From: Saprospirales bacterium
Lineage (GTDB): Bacteria > Bacteroidota > Bacteroidia > Chitinophagales > Saprospiraceae
NCBI GenBank assembly: GCA_007695035.1
Contig: REEO01000067.1
Span: 62,001 to 126,000 of the forward strand
Reading direction: 5' to 3'
Length of the DNA stretch: 64,000 bases
This document shows positions 46,400 through 55,827 of the stretch, one piece after another (the stretch's first letter is position 1; the number at the start of each line of letters is the position of its first letter). The notes beneath the pieces were generated by a model that worked only from the letters and a program-made list of their open reading frames with translations, was not told the DNA's origin and searched no databases. A program made the translations under genes and the position numbers.

Positions 46400-46515
46400 A
46401 GTCGATGGGTAAATTTTTGAAAAAAGTGACTCATTGCCCCAAAAAATGCTTTTGACTAATTGGCAAAGGGATGCAAGAATTGACCTTTGGGTTTAGTTCT
46501 AATGCACATATTCCC

Positions 46516-46523
46516 TATATTTG
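46516..46523 (+). promoter_or_regulatory. candidate -7 promoter box of the M28 peptidase operon
   Basis: TATATTTG, a match to TAnnTTTG, 21 bases before the ATG at 46545. A TTTG at 46486-46489 may be the -33 element, though the 26-base gap is slightly long. Confidence 0.5.
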
Positions 46524-46544
46524 CCCAAACTAAATTAATGAGCC

Positions 46545-48233
46545 ATGATGTTTAGAAATATTTTTTATTGTTGCCTTACTTTTTGCATGATCGTACTGGG
46601 TTATTCCTGCGCAGAACCCGAAGTGGTCGAAGAACATCCCGTAATGGATATCGAACTCAGTGAAGAAAATCTGGAGCGGCATATTGGCGAACTCGCTTCT
46701 GATGAATACATGGGAAGAATGCCCATGACAGAAGGCGGAGAACTCACCAAGCAATACCTGGTCAATGAGCTTGAAGATATTGGAATCGAACCGGGAAATT
46801 TCGGAAGTTGGTTTCAGGAAGTCGGCCTGGTAGAGGTAAATAGCGCATCTGACGATCAACTGGATGTGAGGGGTGGTTCCGAGCCATTTACGATTAATTT
46901 CGGCCCTGATTATGTGATTTATTCTCAGTTAATGGACGATGAAATATCCGTGGAAGATGCTGAAATAGTATTTTGCGGATACGGAGTGGTAGCACCTGAA
47001 TACGGCTGGAATGATTATGAGGGAATTGATATGGAGGGAAAAATCGCCCTTGTTTTAGTAAATGACCCGGGTTTTGCCATTGGAGACGAGGATTTGTTTA
47101 CCGGAAATGCCATGACGTACTACGGTCGCTGGACCTACAAATATGAGGAAGCGGCTCGCCAGGGTGCATCCGGTGTGATTATAATCCATGAAGATGAGGC
47201 TGCGGGTTATCCCTGGGCTGTGGTCGAGCGGTCCTGGTCTGGTCCCAAGCTGCAGTTGGACATGCCGGAAGCAGAACTCGAGCGCGCACCGCTTCAGGGT
47301 TGGGTGACCTCTGATGTAGCTTCGCGCCTTTTTGAGATAAGCGGACAGGATCAGGAGAGCTTGTTTGAAAGTGCCAAAAGTGCGGATTTTGAACCGGTGC
47401 CCCTCGGATTGGAAATAAGTGCTACTATCAATAATACCTTCGACCACGGGGTATCGCAAAATGTGATAGGAATGATAGAGGGCTCCGAGCGCCCGGATGA
47501 GTACATAATTTATTCCGCACACTGGGACCACCTTGGAGTAGGAGATCCGGTTGACGGAGACAGCATATACAACGGTGCGGTTGACAATGCCACTGGTGTG
47601 GCCATACTGCTGGAAATCGCCAGGTCTGTTCAGGAAATGGAAACCCCACCGGCCAGAACGCTGGTTTTTCTCTTTGTCACTGCAGAGGAACAGGGACTCC
47701 TCGGGTCAGCCTATTATGCCAACAATCCACTGTTCCCCACCAACCAAACCGTAGCCAATCTAAACGTCGATGGAATTTATCCCTTCGGCCCCACCAATGA
47801 TATCATTGTAATTGGTGACGATCAGTCCGAAATGACACATTGGGGTGAAAAAATCGCCGAGACCCAGGGCCGCTACATTACTCCTGATCAGGAACCTGAA
47901 AAGGGCTTTTTTTACCGATCTGATCAATTCAGCTTTGCCAAAGTGGGTGTGCCTGCTTTTTACGGTCTGGGAGGAACAGATCTCATAGAGGGCGGCAAAG
48001 AGCTTGGAAAAGAACTTCGAGAACGTTACAATGCCGAGCGTTATCACCGCCCCGGAGATGTTTACGATCCCGATACCTGGGACCTGGGGGGCGTTTCCCA
48101 GGATGGTCAGTTTTATCTGAGATTGGGGGTGAAATTGGCCGAGAGCGATGATTGGCCGGAGTGGAGTGATCACTCGGAATTCCGTGCCGTCAGAGAGGCT
48201 GATATGATAAAAAAGGAAGATGTTATAGAATGA
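46545..48233 (+). CDS. M28-family metallopeptidase lipoprotein with PA domain
   Basis: A 562-residue zinc aminopeptidase-type enzyme. The lipobox (LGYSC, Cys near residue 22) implies a lipid anchor. A protease-associated (PA) domain is inserted at about 130-290 (GKIALVLVNDPG, GASGVIIIHED). The M28 catalytic core carries the paired-zinc ligands in SAHWDHLG, GAVDNATG, VTAEEQGLLGS, NVDG and ERYHRPGD. It probably trims peptides outside the inner membrane. The cytosine-deaminase gene overlaps its stop by four bases, so the two are co-translated. Confidence 0.92.
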   Translation: MMFRNIFYCCLTFCMIVLGYSCAEPEVVEEHPVMDIELSEENLERHIGELASDEYMGRMPMTEGGELTKQYLVNELEDIGIEPGNFGSWFQEVGLVEVNSASDDQLDVRGGSEPFTINFGPDYVIYSQLMDDEISVEDAEIVFCGYGVVAPEYGWNDYEGIDMEGKIALVLVNDPGFAIGDEDLFTGNAMTYYGRWTYKYEEAARQGASGVIIIHEDEAAGYPWAVVERSWSGPKLQLDMPEAELERAPLQGWVTSDVASRLFEISGQDQESLFESAKSADFEPVPLGLEISATINNTFDHGVSQNVIGMIEGSERPDEYIIYSAHWDHLGVGDPVDGDSIYNGAVDNATGVAILLEIARSVQEMETPPARTLVFLFVTAEEQGLLGSAYYANNPLFPTNQTVANLNVDGIYPFGPTNDIIVIGDDQSEMTHWGEKIAETQGRYITPDQEPEKGFFYRSDQFSFAKVGVPAFYGLGGTDLIEGGKELGKELRERYNAERYHRPGDVYDPDTWDLGGVSQDGQFYLRLGVKLAESDDWPEWSDHSEFRAVREADMIKKEDVIE

Positions 48234-48691
48234 GTACCATTTCTACGAGGTTCCACCATGAATTCCTTAGGGAGGCTATCCTGGAAGCAAAAAAAGGACA
48301 GTCTTCCGGCGGAATTCCCATTGGTTCGATAGTCGTCCACAATGGCAAAATATTGGGAAGAGGTCACAACCAGCGGGAACAGAAAAAGAGTCCCGTACTG
48401 CACGCTGAGATGGATGCGCTCGAAAATGCTGGCAGGTTACCCGCCAGGGTTTATCGAGAATGTGTATTGTACACCACACTTTCACCCTGCTCCATGTGCT
48501 CCGGTGCGATTTTGCTCTATGGAATTCCGAAAATTGTGATAGGCGAGAATGTCAATTTTATGGGCGAGGAAGAGCTTCTCAAAAGTAGAGGAGTGGAGTT
48601 GATTGTAATGAATGACCCGGAATGCATTGAGATGATGAATCAATTTGTGGCCGAAAAACCGGAATTGTGGTGTGAGGATATTGGCAAGTAA
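48230..48691 (+). CDS. nucleoside/cytosine deaminase (yeast Fcy1-like)
   Basis: A 153-residue zinc deaminase. H58-A-E60 and P86-C87-S-M-C90 make the catalytic zinc site. The later segment GIPKIVIGENVNFMGEEELLKSRGVE and the C-terminal LWCEDIGK are characteristic of the fungal-type cytosine deaminase branch, not of TadA or CDD. It should convert cytosine to uracil in pyrimidine salvage. The ATG overlaps the M28 peptidase stop by four bases (ATGA), an unusual partnership for a cytoplasmic salvage enzyme. Confidence 0.88.
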   Translation: MSTISTRFHHEFLREAILEAKKGQSSGGIPIGSIVVHNGKILGRGHNQREQKKSPVLHAEMDALENAGRLPARVYRECVLYTTLSPCSMCSGAILLYGIPKIVIGENVNFMGEEELLKSRGVELIVMNDPECIEMMNQFVAEKPELWCEDIGK

Positions 48692-48836
48692 ACCAATCGA
48701 AAAAAAGGCTCTTACCCATTTCATTCGTTTAAAAACCAGCTTTCCAAAAGGTGCACCATTCACAGTATTGCTCCTTTATGTATTATTTATACCTCAAATA
48801 CGACCAGGGAAGGAAAAATCCACCTTCATACTTAAG

Positions 48837-48878
48837 TTCTTAAAAGTTATTAAGAATAGCAACATACCGCTATTTTTG
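48837..48878 (+). promoter_or_regulatory. argS promoter region with inverted repeat
   Basis: TATTTTTG at 48871-48878 fits TAnnTTTG, 27 bases before the argS ATG. A perfect 7-bp inverted repeat, TTCTTAA (48837-48843) and TTAAGAA (48850-48856) with a 6-base spacer, lies where the -33 region would be and could be an operator. Confidence 0.4.
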
Positions 48879-48904
48879 CAACTTAATTTCGTCAAAAGTG
48901 AACC

Positions 48905-50761
48905 ATGCTACTATACACGCATACGGCCTCCCTGTTGTCCGATTTTTTTTCGGACGAATACGACCTGGAGTTAAGTGCCGACCAACTCCAATTTGCTCAT
49001 ACTAGGAAGGACTTCGAAGGGGATTACACCCTGGTTGTTTTTCCACTGGTCCGGTTTATGAAAAAGTCCCCGGAAGAATGCGGTGATGTTCTGGGACAGT
49101 ATTTAATGGAGCGCTCTGACTTTATCGACGGATACAATGTAGTAAAGGGGTTTCTGAACTTGTCTGTTTCTGTCCACTTTTGGAAGGAGAGCCTGAAAAT
49201 AACTGCCGACCCTGCCAAGATGACGGCAAGTACTGAAAACAAAGGCAAGCTGGTAGTGGAATACTCCTCCCCGAACACCAACAAGCCGCTTCATCTCGGA
49301 CACATCAGAAATATCCTCATCGGTTGGTCTATGTACCGGATTTTGGAGCGCTACGGCTATGAATTGGTAAAAACCCAAATCGTCAATGATCGCGGTGTGG
49401 CTATCTGTAAGAGTATGCTGGCATGGAAAAAATTCGCCAACGGAGAAACGCCTGAAAAATCCGAAATTAAAGGTGACCACCTGGTGGGTAAATACTACGT
49501 TAAATTCGACGCGGAACTGCGGGAAGAATACCTCCAATGGCAGGAATCTCCGGAAGCGGATAATGCATTTAACTCCAATGCTAAAAAGGACGAATCAAAG
49601 GACGCTTTTTTCAAGCGCTGGAAAAATGATTACTTCAATGAAGTCAGCCAACTTGGGGCAGAGGTACGCCAGATGCTAAGAGATTGGGAATCCGGAAAAA
49701 AGGAAGTGGTGCACCTCTGGGAAACCATGAATACCTGGGTGTACAGTGGTTTTGACGAGACTTATGAAAAACTCGGGGTTGATTTTGACAAAACCTATTA
49801 CGAATCAGACACATACAAACTCGGTAAAAACCTGGTTAAGGAGGGTTTGAAAAAAGGGGTGTTTTTCACCGAAGAGGATGGCTCTGTTTGGGCAGACCTG
49901 ACTGACGAGGGCATGGATAAGAAGCTGTTGCTGCGAGGCGACGGAACTTCTGTCTATATGACTCAGGACCTCGGAACTGCAAGAGTTCGGTACGATGATT
50001 TTAAAATGGACCGGATGGTCTATGTGGTGGGTAATGAACAGGATTATCACTTTAAAGTGCTTTTCAGCATTCTCAAGCTGTTGAAGGAACCATATGCCAA
50101 CGGCCTTTACCACCTATCATACGGAATGGTTGATCTACCGGGCGGTAGAATGAAAAGCAGGGAGGGGACGGTGGTTGATGCCGATGACCTGATTGCAGAA
50201 GTGGTACAGATAGCTGCAAATAATGTAGAGGAGCGCGATGGAATGACAAACCTCAGCCCGGAAGATCAAGAGGAGAGTGTGCGGAGAATAGGCATTGCTG
50301 CATTGAAATACCAATTGCTCAAGGTCAATCCCAAAAAACGCATGGTCTTCAACCCCGAGGAATCGGTTGATTTGCAGGGACATACCGGACCCTATATTCA
50401 AAATGCCTTTGTGCGGATCAAATCAATACTGAGAAAGTTAGATGAATCAGGGGATGCAATAGCTGATGGTAGTATTGATGACTATTTCCACCTGAAAGAC
50501 CAGGAGCGCGAGTTGCTCAAACTCCTGCTGTCATATCGCGAGGTAATCGAGCGGTCTGCATCTGATTATGATCCCGCACATCTGGCCAATTTTGCCTACC
50601 AACTCGCCCGCACCTACCACCGGTTTTATCATGAGCACCAAATTATCAGGGCAGAATCCGACGCCGCACGCGCTTTCAGGATCAAACTGTCCGGGGTGGT
50701 GGCTTCTGCACTTGAGGACTCTATGTTTTTGTTGGGTATTGAGATGCCCGAGCGAATGTAA
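48905..50761 (+). CDS. argS: arginine--tRNA ligase
   Basis: A 618-residue class I synthetase that charges tRNA-Arg. The HIGH motif is HLGH at 130-133 (SSPNTNKPLHLGHIRN), preceded by an N-terminal tRNA-binding domain. The KMSKS-equivalent is GGRMKSREG, and the C-terminal anticodon-binding helical domain ends with the typical LGIEMPERM. Sequence and length agree with Bacteroidota orthologues. glnS follows after 19 bases, so both are likely in one operon. Confidence 0.95.
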   Translation: MLLYTHTASLLSDFFSDEYDLELSADQLQFAHTRKDFEGDYTLVVFPLVRFMKKSPEECGDVLGQYLMERSDFIDGYNVVKGFLNLSVSVHFWKESLKITADPAKMTASTENKGKLVVEYSSPNTNKPLHLGHIRNILIGWSMYRILERYGYELVKTQIVNDRGVAICKSMLAWKKFANGETPEKSEIKGDHLVGKYYVKFDAELREEYLQWQESPEADNAFNSNAKKDESKDAFFKRWKNDYFNEVSQLGAEVRQMLRDWESGKKEVVHLWETMNTWVYSGFDETYEKLGVDFDKTYYESDTYKLGKNLVKEGLKKGVFFTEEDGSVWADLTDEGMDKKLLLRGDGTSVYMTQDLGTARVRYDDFKMDRMVYVVGNEQDYHFKVLFSILKLLKEPYANGLYHLSYGMVDLPGGRMKSREGTVVDADDLIAEVVQIAANNVEERDGMTNLSPEDQEESVRRIGIAALKYQLLKVNPKKRMVFNPEESVDLQGHTGPYIQNAFVRIKSILRKLDESGDAIADGSIDDYFHLKDQERELLKLLLSYREVIERSASDYDPAHLANFAYQLARTYHRFYHEHQIIRAESDAARAFRIKLSGVVASALEDSMFLLGIEMPERM

Positions 50762-50780
50762 TTTATCATAAAACACAGCA

Positions 50781-52451
50781 ATGAGCGAAAAAGAATCAGT
50801 CAATTTTATCGAACAGATTATACAAAATGACCTCGCTGAGGGTAAATTTCCGGATGGAATTAAAACGCGGTTTCCACCAGAACCCAACGGATATCTACAC
50901 ATTGGACACGCCAAGTCCATCGTGCTGAATTTCGGTCTGACCCAAATGTACAAGGGAACCACCAATCTTAGATTTGACGATACCAACCCGGAGACGGAAA
51001 GTACGGAATATGTCAATTCCATCAAGCGAGATATACGCTGGCTGGGCTACGATTGGGAGGACCGGGAGTATTACACCTCCGATTACTTTGATCAGTTGTA
51101 TGATTTCGCCCTGAAGCTGATAAAAGAAGGTCTGGCCTATGTGGACGATTCTGATTCGGAGACCATACTGGAGCAAAAGGGGACGGTAACCGTACCGGGT
51201 ACTGAAAGTACATTCCGGTCTCGTTCAGTGGAGGAAAACCTGGATCTCTTTGAGGGTATGAAAAAAGGGGAGTTTGAAGAGGGTTCCAGAGTTCTGAGAG
51301 CTAAAATTGACATGGCCTCTCCCAATATGCACATGCGGGACCCTGTGATTTATAGGATCAAGCGAATGGCCCATCACCGCACGGGAAACAAATGGAATAT
51401 TTATCCCATGTATGATTTTGCGCATGGTCAGTCAGATTCCATCGAAGAAATCACCCACTCGCTTTGTACCCTTGAGTTTGAGAATCACCGTCCGCTCTAC
51501 AATTGGCTGATTGAAAAGCTGGAAATATACCCTTCCAGACAGATTGAATTTGCCCGCCTGAACCTCAATTACACTGTAATGAGCAAGCGGAAGTTGATGC
51601 AACTAGTCGAGAAGGGAGTGGTGTCCGGTTGGGATGATCCGAGAATGCCTACCATATCCGGTATGCGCAACAGAGGATATACACCGGCAGCTATTCGTCT
51701 TTTTTGTGAAAAAGTGGGCATAGCGAAAAGAGAGAATGTTATCGACATGTCGCTGCTGGAATTCTGTGTGCGTGAGGACCTGAACAGGGTGGCAGAGCGC
51801 AGGATGGCTGTGTTGAATCCAGTTAAATTAATCATTGAAAATTACGATGAGCACAAGGAGGAAATGCTACCTGCCATCAACAATCCCGAAGACGAAGCAG
51901 CGGGAGAGCGGGAAATGCCTTTTTGCCGGGAATTGTACGTAGAGCGCGACGATTTTATGGAAGACCCACCCAAAAAGTTCTTCCGGCTGGCTCCGGGCAG
52001 AAACGTCAGACTGAAACATGCCTTTATCATCCATTGTACCGGCTTTGAAAGGGATGAGAATGGGGAGTTGGTTGAGATCAGGGCTGAGTATTACCCGGAC
52101 TCACGCAGCGGTAGTGATACTTCGGGCATTAAAGCTAAAGGTACCCTTCACTGGGTCAGCGCAAGACACGCAGACAATGCCGTTGTGCACATGTACGACC
52201 GCCTATTCAAAGTTCCCGAGCCATTGGCTGATAAAGAAGTCGATTTTTTGGAGCATGTCAATGAAGACAGCCTGGAGGTTGTCAAAGGAGTGAAAATTGA
52301 ACCCTCCCTCACTGAATCCGAAGCACTCAAACCCTTTCAGTTCTTGAGAAAGGGGTATTTTGTAAGAGCTGAAAATTCTGATGGTGACCTTCCCACCTTT
52401 AACATGACCGTGGGATTGAGAGATAGCTGGGGAGGCAAGAACAAGAAATAA
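50781..52451 (+). CDS. glnS: glutamine--tRNA ligase
   Basis: A 556-residue class I synthetase that charges tRNA-Gln directly. It has HIGH at 40-43 (GYLHIGHAKS) and the second motif VMSKRK at 266-271. Its beta-barrel anticodon-binding domain in the C-terminal part (GLRDSWGG near the end) and the FDDTNPE segment mark GlnRS rather than GluRS. Presence of glnS means glutaminyl-tRNA need not come only from transamidation. It lies 19 bases behind argS. Confidence 0.95.
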   Translation: MSEKESVNFIEQIIQNDLAEGKFPDGIKTRFPPEPNGYLHIGHAKSIVLNFGLTQMYKGTTNLRFDDTNPETESTEYVNSIKRDIRWLGYDWEDREYYTSDYFDQLYDFALKLIKEGLAYVDDSDSETILEQKGTVTVPGTESTFRSRSVEENLDLFEGMKKGEFEEGSRVLRAKIDMASPNMHMRDPVIYRIKRMAHHRTGNKWNIYPMYDFAHGQSDSIEEITHSLCTLEFENHRPLYNWLIEKLEIYPSRQIEFARLNLNYTVMSKRKLMQLVEKGVVSGWDDPRMPTISGMRNRGYTPAAIRLFCEKVGIAKRENVIDMSLLEFCVREDLNRVAERRMAVLNPVKLIIENYDEHKEEMLPAINNPEDEAAGEREMPFCRELYVERDDFMEDPPKKFFRLAPGRNVRLKHAFIIHCTGFERDENGELVEIRAEYYPDSRSGSDTSGIKAKGTLHWVSARHADNAVVHMYDRLFKVPEPLADKEVDFLEHVNEDSLEVVKGVKIEPSLTESEALKPFQFLRKGYFVRAENSDGDLPTFNMTVGLRDSWGGKNKK

Positions 52452-52645
52452 AAAACTGAAACTTGCTTATCCCTGAAGCTTGCATCTCTTGCTTTTGTAT
52501 TAAGATAAACTTGTGTGACCGCAAGCTTGTCTTTTGAGATGAGATGCTAAAGGAACATAGTCAACCTACACCCGTTAGCAGATGACATTACGCAGACACC
52601 AAATTAGCCTTCAGAAATGGAAATAAACGAAAAATCCTTTAGGTA

Positions 52646-53059
52646 TCAAGTAAGATAATTCACCGGATCATCTGGATATGCCTTTGCGTAGGCATACTTG
52701 ATAATGTCGAATGAAGTGATCAAACCTACCAGCTTGTCTTCATCGTCCACTATGGGAATTGCGTGGAACCAGTTTCTCAGAAAAATATCCGCTGCGGCAC
52801 CAATCTTATCATGCGGTCCCATCTTGGCAATCCGGGTAGTCATCACGGATTTAGCCTTTATTTTGTTGTACTCTTCAAAAGGTCTGTTTAACCACATCAG
52901 GTCTGAGGTAGTGACAAGCCCGACTATATGCCCATTTTTAGTAATTGGCAGGTGGTGAATTTTTCTGGATTTGAAAATGTCCCTGATCTTGTCTAGCGTC
53001 ACTTCCGGAGAAGCTGTGATCAGGTTTGTGGTCATTATAGTTGATACTGGTTCGTTCAT
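52646..53059 (-). CDS. tandem CBS-domain protein
   Basis: A 137-residue protein consisting of two CBS domains only: VSTIMTTNLITASPEVTLDKIRDIF...VTTSDLMWL and AKSVMTTRIAKMGPHDKIGAAADIF...ITSFDIIKYA. Stand-alone CBS pairs bind adenine nucleotides and act as regulatory modules; the target here is not evident. It is cytoplasmic, monocistronic on the minus strand, and sits between glnS and hutU with no visible functional link. Confidence 0.9.
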   Translation of the reverse strand: MNEPVSTIMTTNLITASPEVTLDKIRDIFKSRKIHHLPITKNGHIVGLVTTSDLMWLNRPFEEYNKIKAKSVMTTRIAKMGPHDKIGAAADIFLRNWFHAIPIVDDEDKLVGLITSFDIIKYAYAKAYPDDPVNYLT

Positions 53060-53182
53060 AAGAGTAAAATTTTGGATAAAAGTAATACAATATTTTGAAA
53101 TCGAAAAGCCCTTTAATACAATTTTAACCCTTTTGAGGGGCTGGCCGGGACCAAATTTTCAAATTCCGGACTTTTCATGTGG

Positions 53183-55210
53183 TCACCGGAACAAACTATT
53201 CAGCAAGTCTGCATCTGTTTTCTCGGGAAGCGTCACCTTTAAGTCGGGCCGGGATTCCATGGCTCTTTTTATCGCGAAGATGGCCTCGTCATTGCGGGCC
53301 CAGGCTCTCCGTGAGATGCCATTGTTTACATCCCAAAACAACATAGACTCAAGCCTGCGATCCGATTCCTTCGAACCATCGAGTACCATTCCGAATCCAC
53401 CATTGATAACCTCACCCCAGCCGACTCCACCACCGTTGTGCAAACTCACCCAGGTTGCACCGCGAAATGAATCACCGATGACGTTGTGCACGGCCATGTC
53501 GGCTGTAAATTTGGAGCCGTCGTATATGTTTGCTGTTTCCCGAAAGGGGGAGTCGGTCCCGGATACATCGTGGTGATCGCGACCGAGCACAAGCGGAGCG
53601 CTCAGTTTTCCGGATTTTATGGCCTCGTTAAAAGCCCGCGCAATGGCGATGCGGCCGTCTGAATCTGCATACAAAATGCGCGACTTCGAACCCACATTGG
53701 GGATGTTGTCCAGTGCCTGTTGAATCCATTTTATGTTGTCCGAAAGCTGCCCGCAGATTTCAGCAGGTGCATGGGCCTTTTGCTTTTCCAAAACCTCGGC
53801 GGCTATCCGGTCCGAAGTCCGCAGGTCTTCCATTGAACCCGAGGTACACACCCAGCGAAAAGGACCAAAACCATAGTCAAAACACATGGGCCCCATGATA
53901 TCCTCTACATATGAGGAATACCTGAAAATCCTCTCTTCTTCGTTTTTCCATATATCGGCTCCGGCCTCTCCGGCTTCCTTCAAAAATGCATTTCCATAAT
54001 CCCAAAAATACATGCCGCGTTGGGCCATGGTGTTCACGGCTGCAACATGACGGATGAGGGATTTTTTCACTGCCTCTAAAAATGCTGCTTTGTCACTGTA
54101 AAGGAGTTTTTTTGCTTCTTCAAAAGAGTATCCCGCCGGGCAGTAACCCAGGTCTGTGATGTTGTGCAGGGAAGTTTGATCGGAGCCGAACTCCACGGCT
54201 ATGTTTTTCTCTACAAGTGCCTCCCAGAGATCGACTATGTTACCGGAATATATCAGCGAAACTGCCTCACCGGACTTTTTGGCATCCGCGGTCCTGGCAA
54301 GTAATTCATCCAGGTCGGTGTACACATTTTCTTTTTGGACGTATCCATCTGTAATTCTCTGCTGAATGGAATCCGGGTCAACTTCTGCAATTATTGCAGT
54401 AGCGCCGGTTATTTCAGCGGCTTTTGACTGGGCACCGGACATGCCTCCAAGGCCCGAAGTGACAAACAGCTTTCCTTTGAGATCGTCAATACATGCCTGA
54501 ATTCTCCGCCCTGCATTGAGCAGGGTGATAGTCGTTCCGTGAATGATTCCCTGTGGACCGATATACATGAAGGAACCCGCCGTCATTTGTCCGTACTGTG
54601 TCACCCCCAGGGCGTTGAATTTGTTCCAGTCCTCTTTTGAGGAGTAGTTGGGAATCATCATGCCGTTGGTAACTACCACGCGCGGGGCTTCTTCTGAAGA
54701 TGGAAAAAGTCCCATAGGATGACCTGAGTACAAGACCAGGGTTTGTTCATCGGACATTTCAGCGAGGTATTTCATACACAGCCTGTACTGAGCCCAGTTT
54801 TGAAAAACGGCACCGTTACCCCCGTAGGTGATCAGCTCCCTGGGGTGTTTGGCGATGGTGTCACAAAGGTTGTTTTGTATCATGAGCATAATGGCTGCCG
54901 CTTGCTTCGACCTGGCCGGGTACTCATCAATTGGCCGGGGGACAATTTCGTGGACTGGCCTGAATCGATACATGTAAATCCTGCCGTACTTTTCGAGTTC
55001 CGAGGCAAATTCAGCAGCCAGTTCTCCGTGAAACTTTTTGGGGAAATACCTAAGGGCATTGGCGACGGCCAGCCTTTTTTCCTTGAGAGTCAGAGAGGCT
55101 GTGTCCCGGATCGGCGCCCGGCTGATATTTTCTTCAATGGGTCTGGTGGCGGGCAGGTAATCGGGTATGCCCTCCAGTATTTCATCCGTAAAACTTATTT
55201 TACTTGACAT
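53183..55210 (-). CDS. hutU: urocanate hydratase
   Basis: A 675-residue urocanase, the second step of histidine breakdown (urocanate to imidazolonepropionate), with tightly bound NAD+ as electrophile. Clear family segments are PRELITYGGNGAVFQNWAQ, LVLYSGHPMGLFPS, TSGLGGMSGAQSKAAEITG for NAD+ binding, and the late VSLHNGGGVGWGEVINGGFGMVLDG. It is about 120 residues longer than the E. coli-type enzyme, as in other Bacteroidota. No hutH, hutI or hutG lies in the window, so the pathway genes are scattered. Confidence 0.93.
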   Translation of the reverse strand: MSSKISFTDEILEGIPDYLPATRPIEENISRAPIRDTASLTLKEKRLAVANALRYFPKKFHGELAAEFASELEKYGRIYMYRFRPVHEIVPRPIDEYPARSKQAAAIMLMIQNNLCDTIAKHPRELITYGGNGAVFQNWAQYRLCMKYLAEMSDEQTLVLYSGHPMGLFPSSEEAPRVVVTNGMMIPNYSSKEDWNKFNALGVTQYGQMTAGSFMYIGPQGIIHGTTITLLNAGRRIQACIDDLKGKLFVTSGLGGMSGAQSKAAEITGATAIIAEVDPDSIQQRITDGYVQKENVYTDLDELLARTADAKKSGEAVSLIYSGNIVDLWEALVEKNIAVEFGSDQTSLHNITDLGYCPAGYSFEEAKKLLYSDKAAFLEAVKKSLIRHVAAVNTMAQRGMYFWDYGNAFLKEAGEAGADIWKNEEERIFRYSSYVEDIMGPMCFDYGFGPFRWVCTSGSMEDLRTSDRIAAEVLEKQKAHAPAEICGQLSDNIKWIQQALDNIPNVGSKSRILYADSDGRIAIARAFNEAIKSGKLSAPLVLGRDHHDVSGTDSPFRETANIYDGSKFTADMAVHNVIGDSFRGATWVSLHNGGGVGWGEVINGGFGMVLDGSKESDRRLESMLFWDVNNGISRRAWARNDEAIFAIKRAMESRPDLKVTLPEKTDADLLNSLFR

Positions 55211-55287
55211 CGGGTTTTTCTTTGCTAATTTTTATCTTATTGACCTAAGGTTGAAGTCGGTTTTGAAGGTTTTTGTTCACAGTTTTT

Positions 55288-55827
55288 TCAGCTTCCAGCC
55301 CCAGGGATATTCAGGGGAGTTTCCCGTTTAATTACCCTCGAATCATCCGGGCATTCTCTCAGTAATTGACGGATGGTTTTCCCGGATACGGGATGAATGA
55401 GATCCGGGGCTAGTTCATTCAAGGGTTCCAGTACAAAGCTTCTTACCGGCAATCCCCTGTGAGGAATCTTCAGATTTTCCAAATCCACTATATGTTTTCC
55501 GAAGAGCAAAATATCAATATCGATATTGCGATTTTGAAACATTCCCTTGCCGCTTTTTCGACCCAGTTGTCGCTCTATTGATTCTACCCTTTGCAGCAAT
55601 TGCAGCGGGGGCAATGTGGTCTCAATTTGAATAACCATATTCAGAAAGGGCTTCAGGTTTTCATCTCCCCAGGCTTCGGTTTCAAAAACACTGCTGTGGG
55701 CTTTAATCTGAATCTCATCTCCATTCAGGGCGTCTATAGCATTGATCAGGTGATCTTCCCTATTGCCCAAATTACTTCCCAGGCCAAGAAAAACAGTCTC
55801 TTTGGGGAGCTTAGTTTTTGGCCTCAT
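55288..55827 (-). CDS. folK: 2-amino-4-hydroxy-6-hydroxymethyldihydropteridine diphosphokinase
   Basis: A 179-residue HPPK, which moves pyrophosphate from ATP to the pterin in folate synthesis. Motifs are [11 protein letters not shown] near the start, the [10 protein letters not shown] strand, [11 protein letters not shown] for Mg-ATP, and [15 protein letters not shown]. The AGCS transporter gene upstream overlaps its start by 17 bases, so folK is probably expressed from the transporter transcript. Confidence 0.93.
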   Translation of the reverse strand: MRPKTKLPKETVFLGLGSNLGNREDHLINAIDALNGDEIQIKAHSSVFETEAWGDENLKPFLNMVIQIETTLPPLQLLQRVESIERQLGRKSGKGMFQNRNIDIDILLFGKHIVDLENLKIPHRGLPVRSFVLEPLNELAPDLIHPVSGKTIRQLLRECPDDSRVIKRETPLNIPGAGS

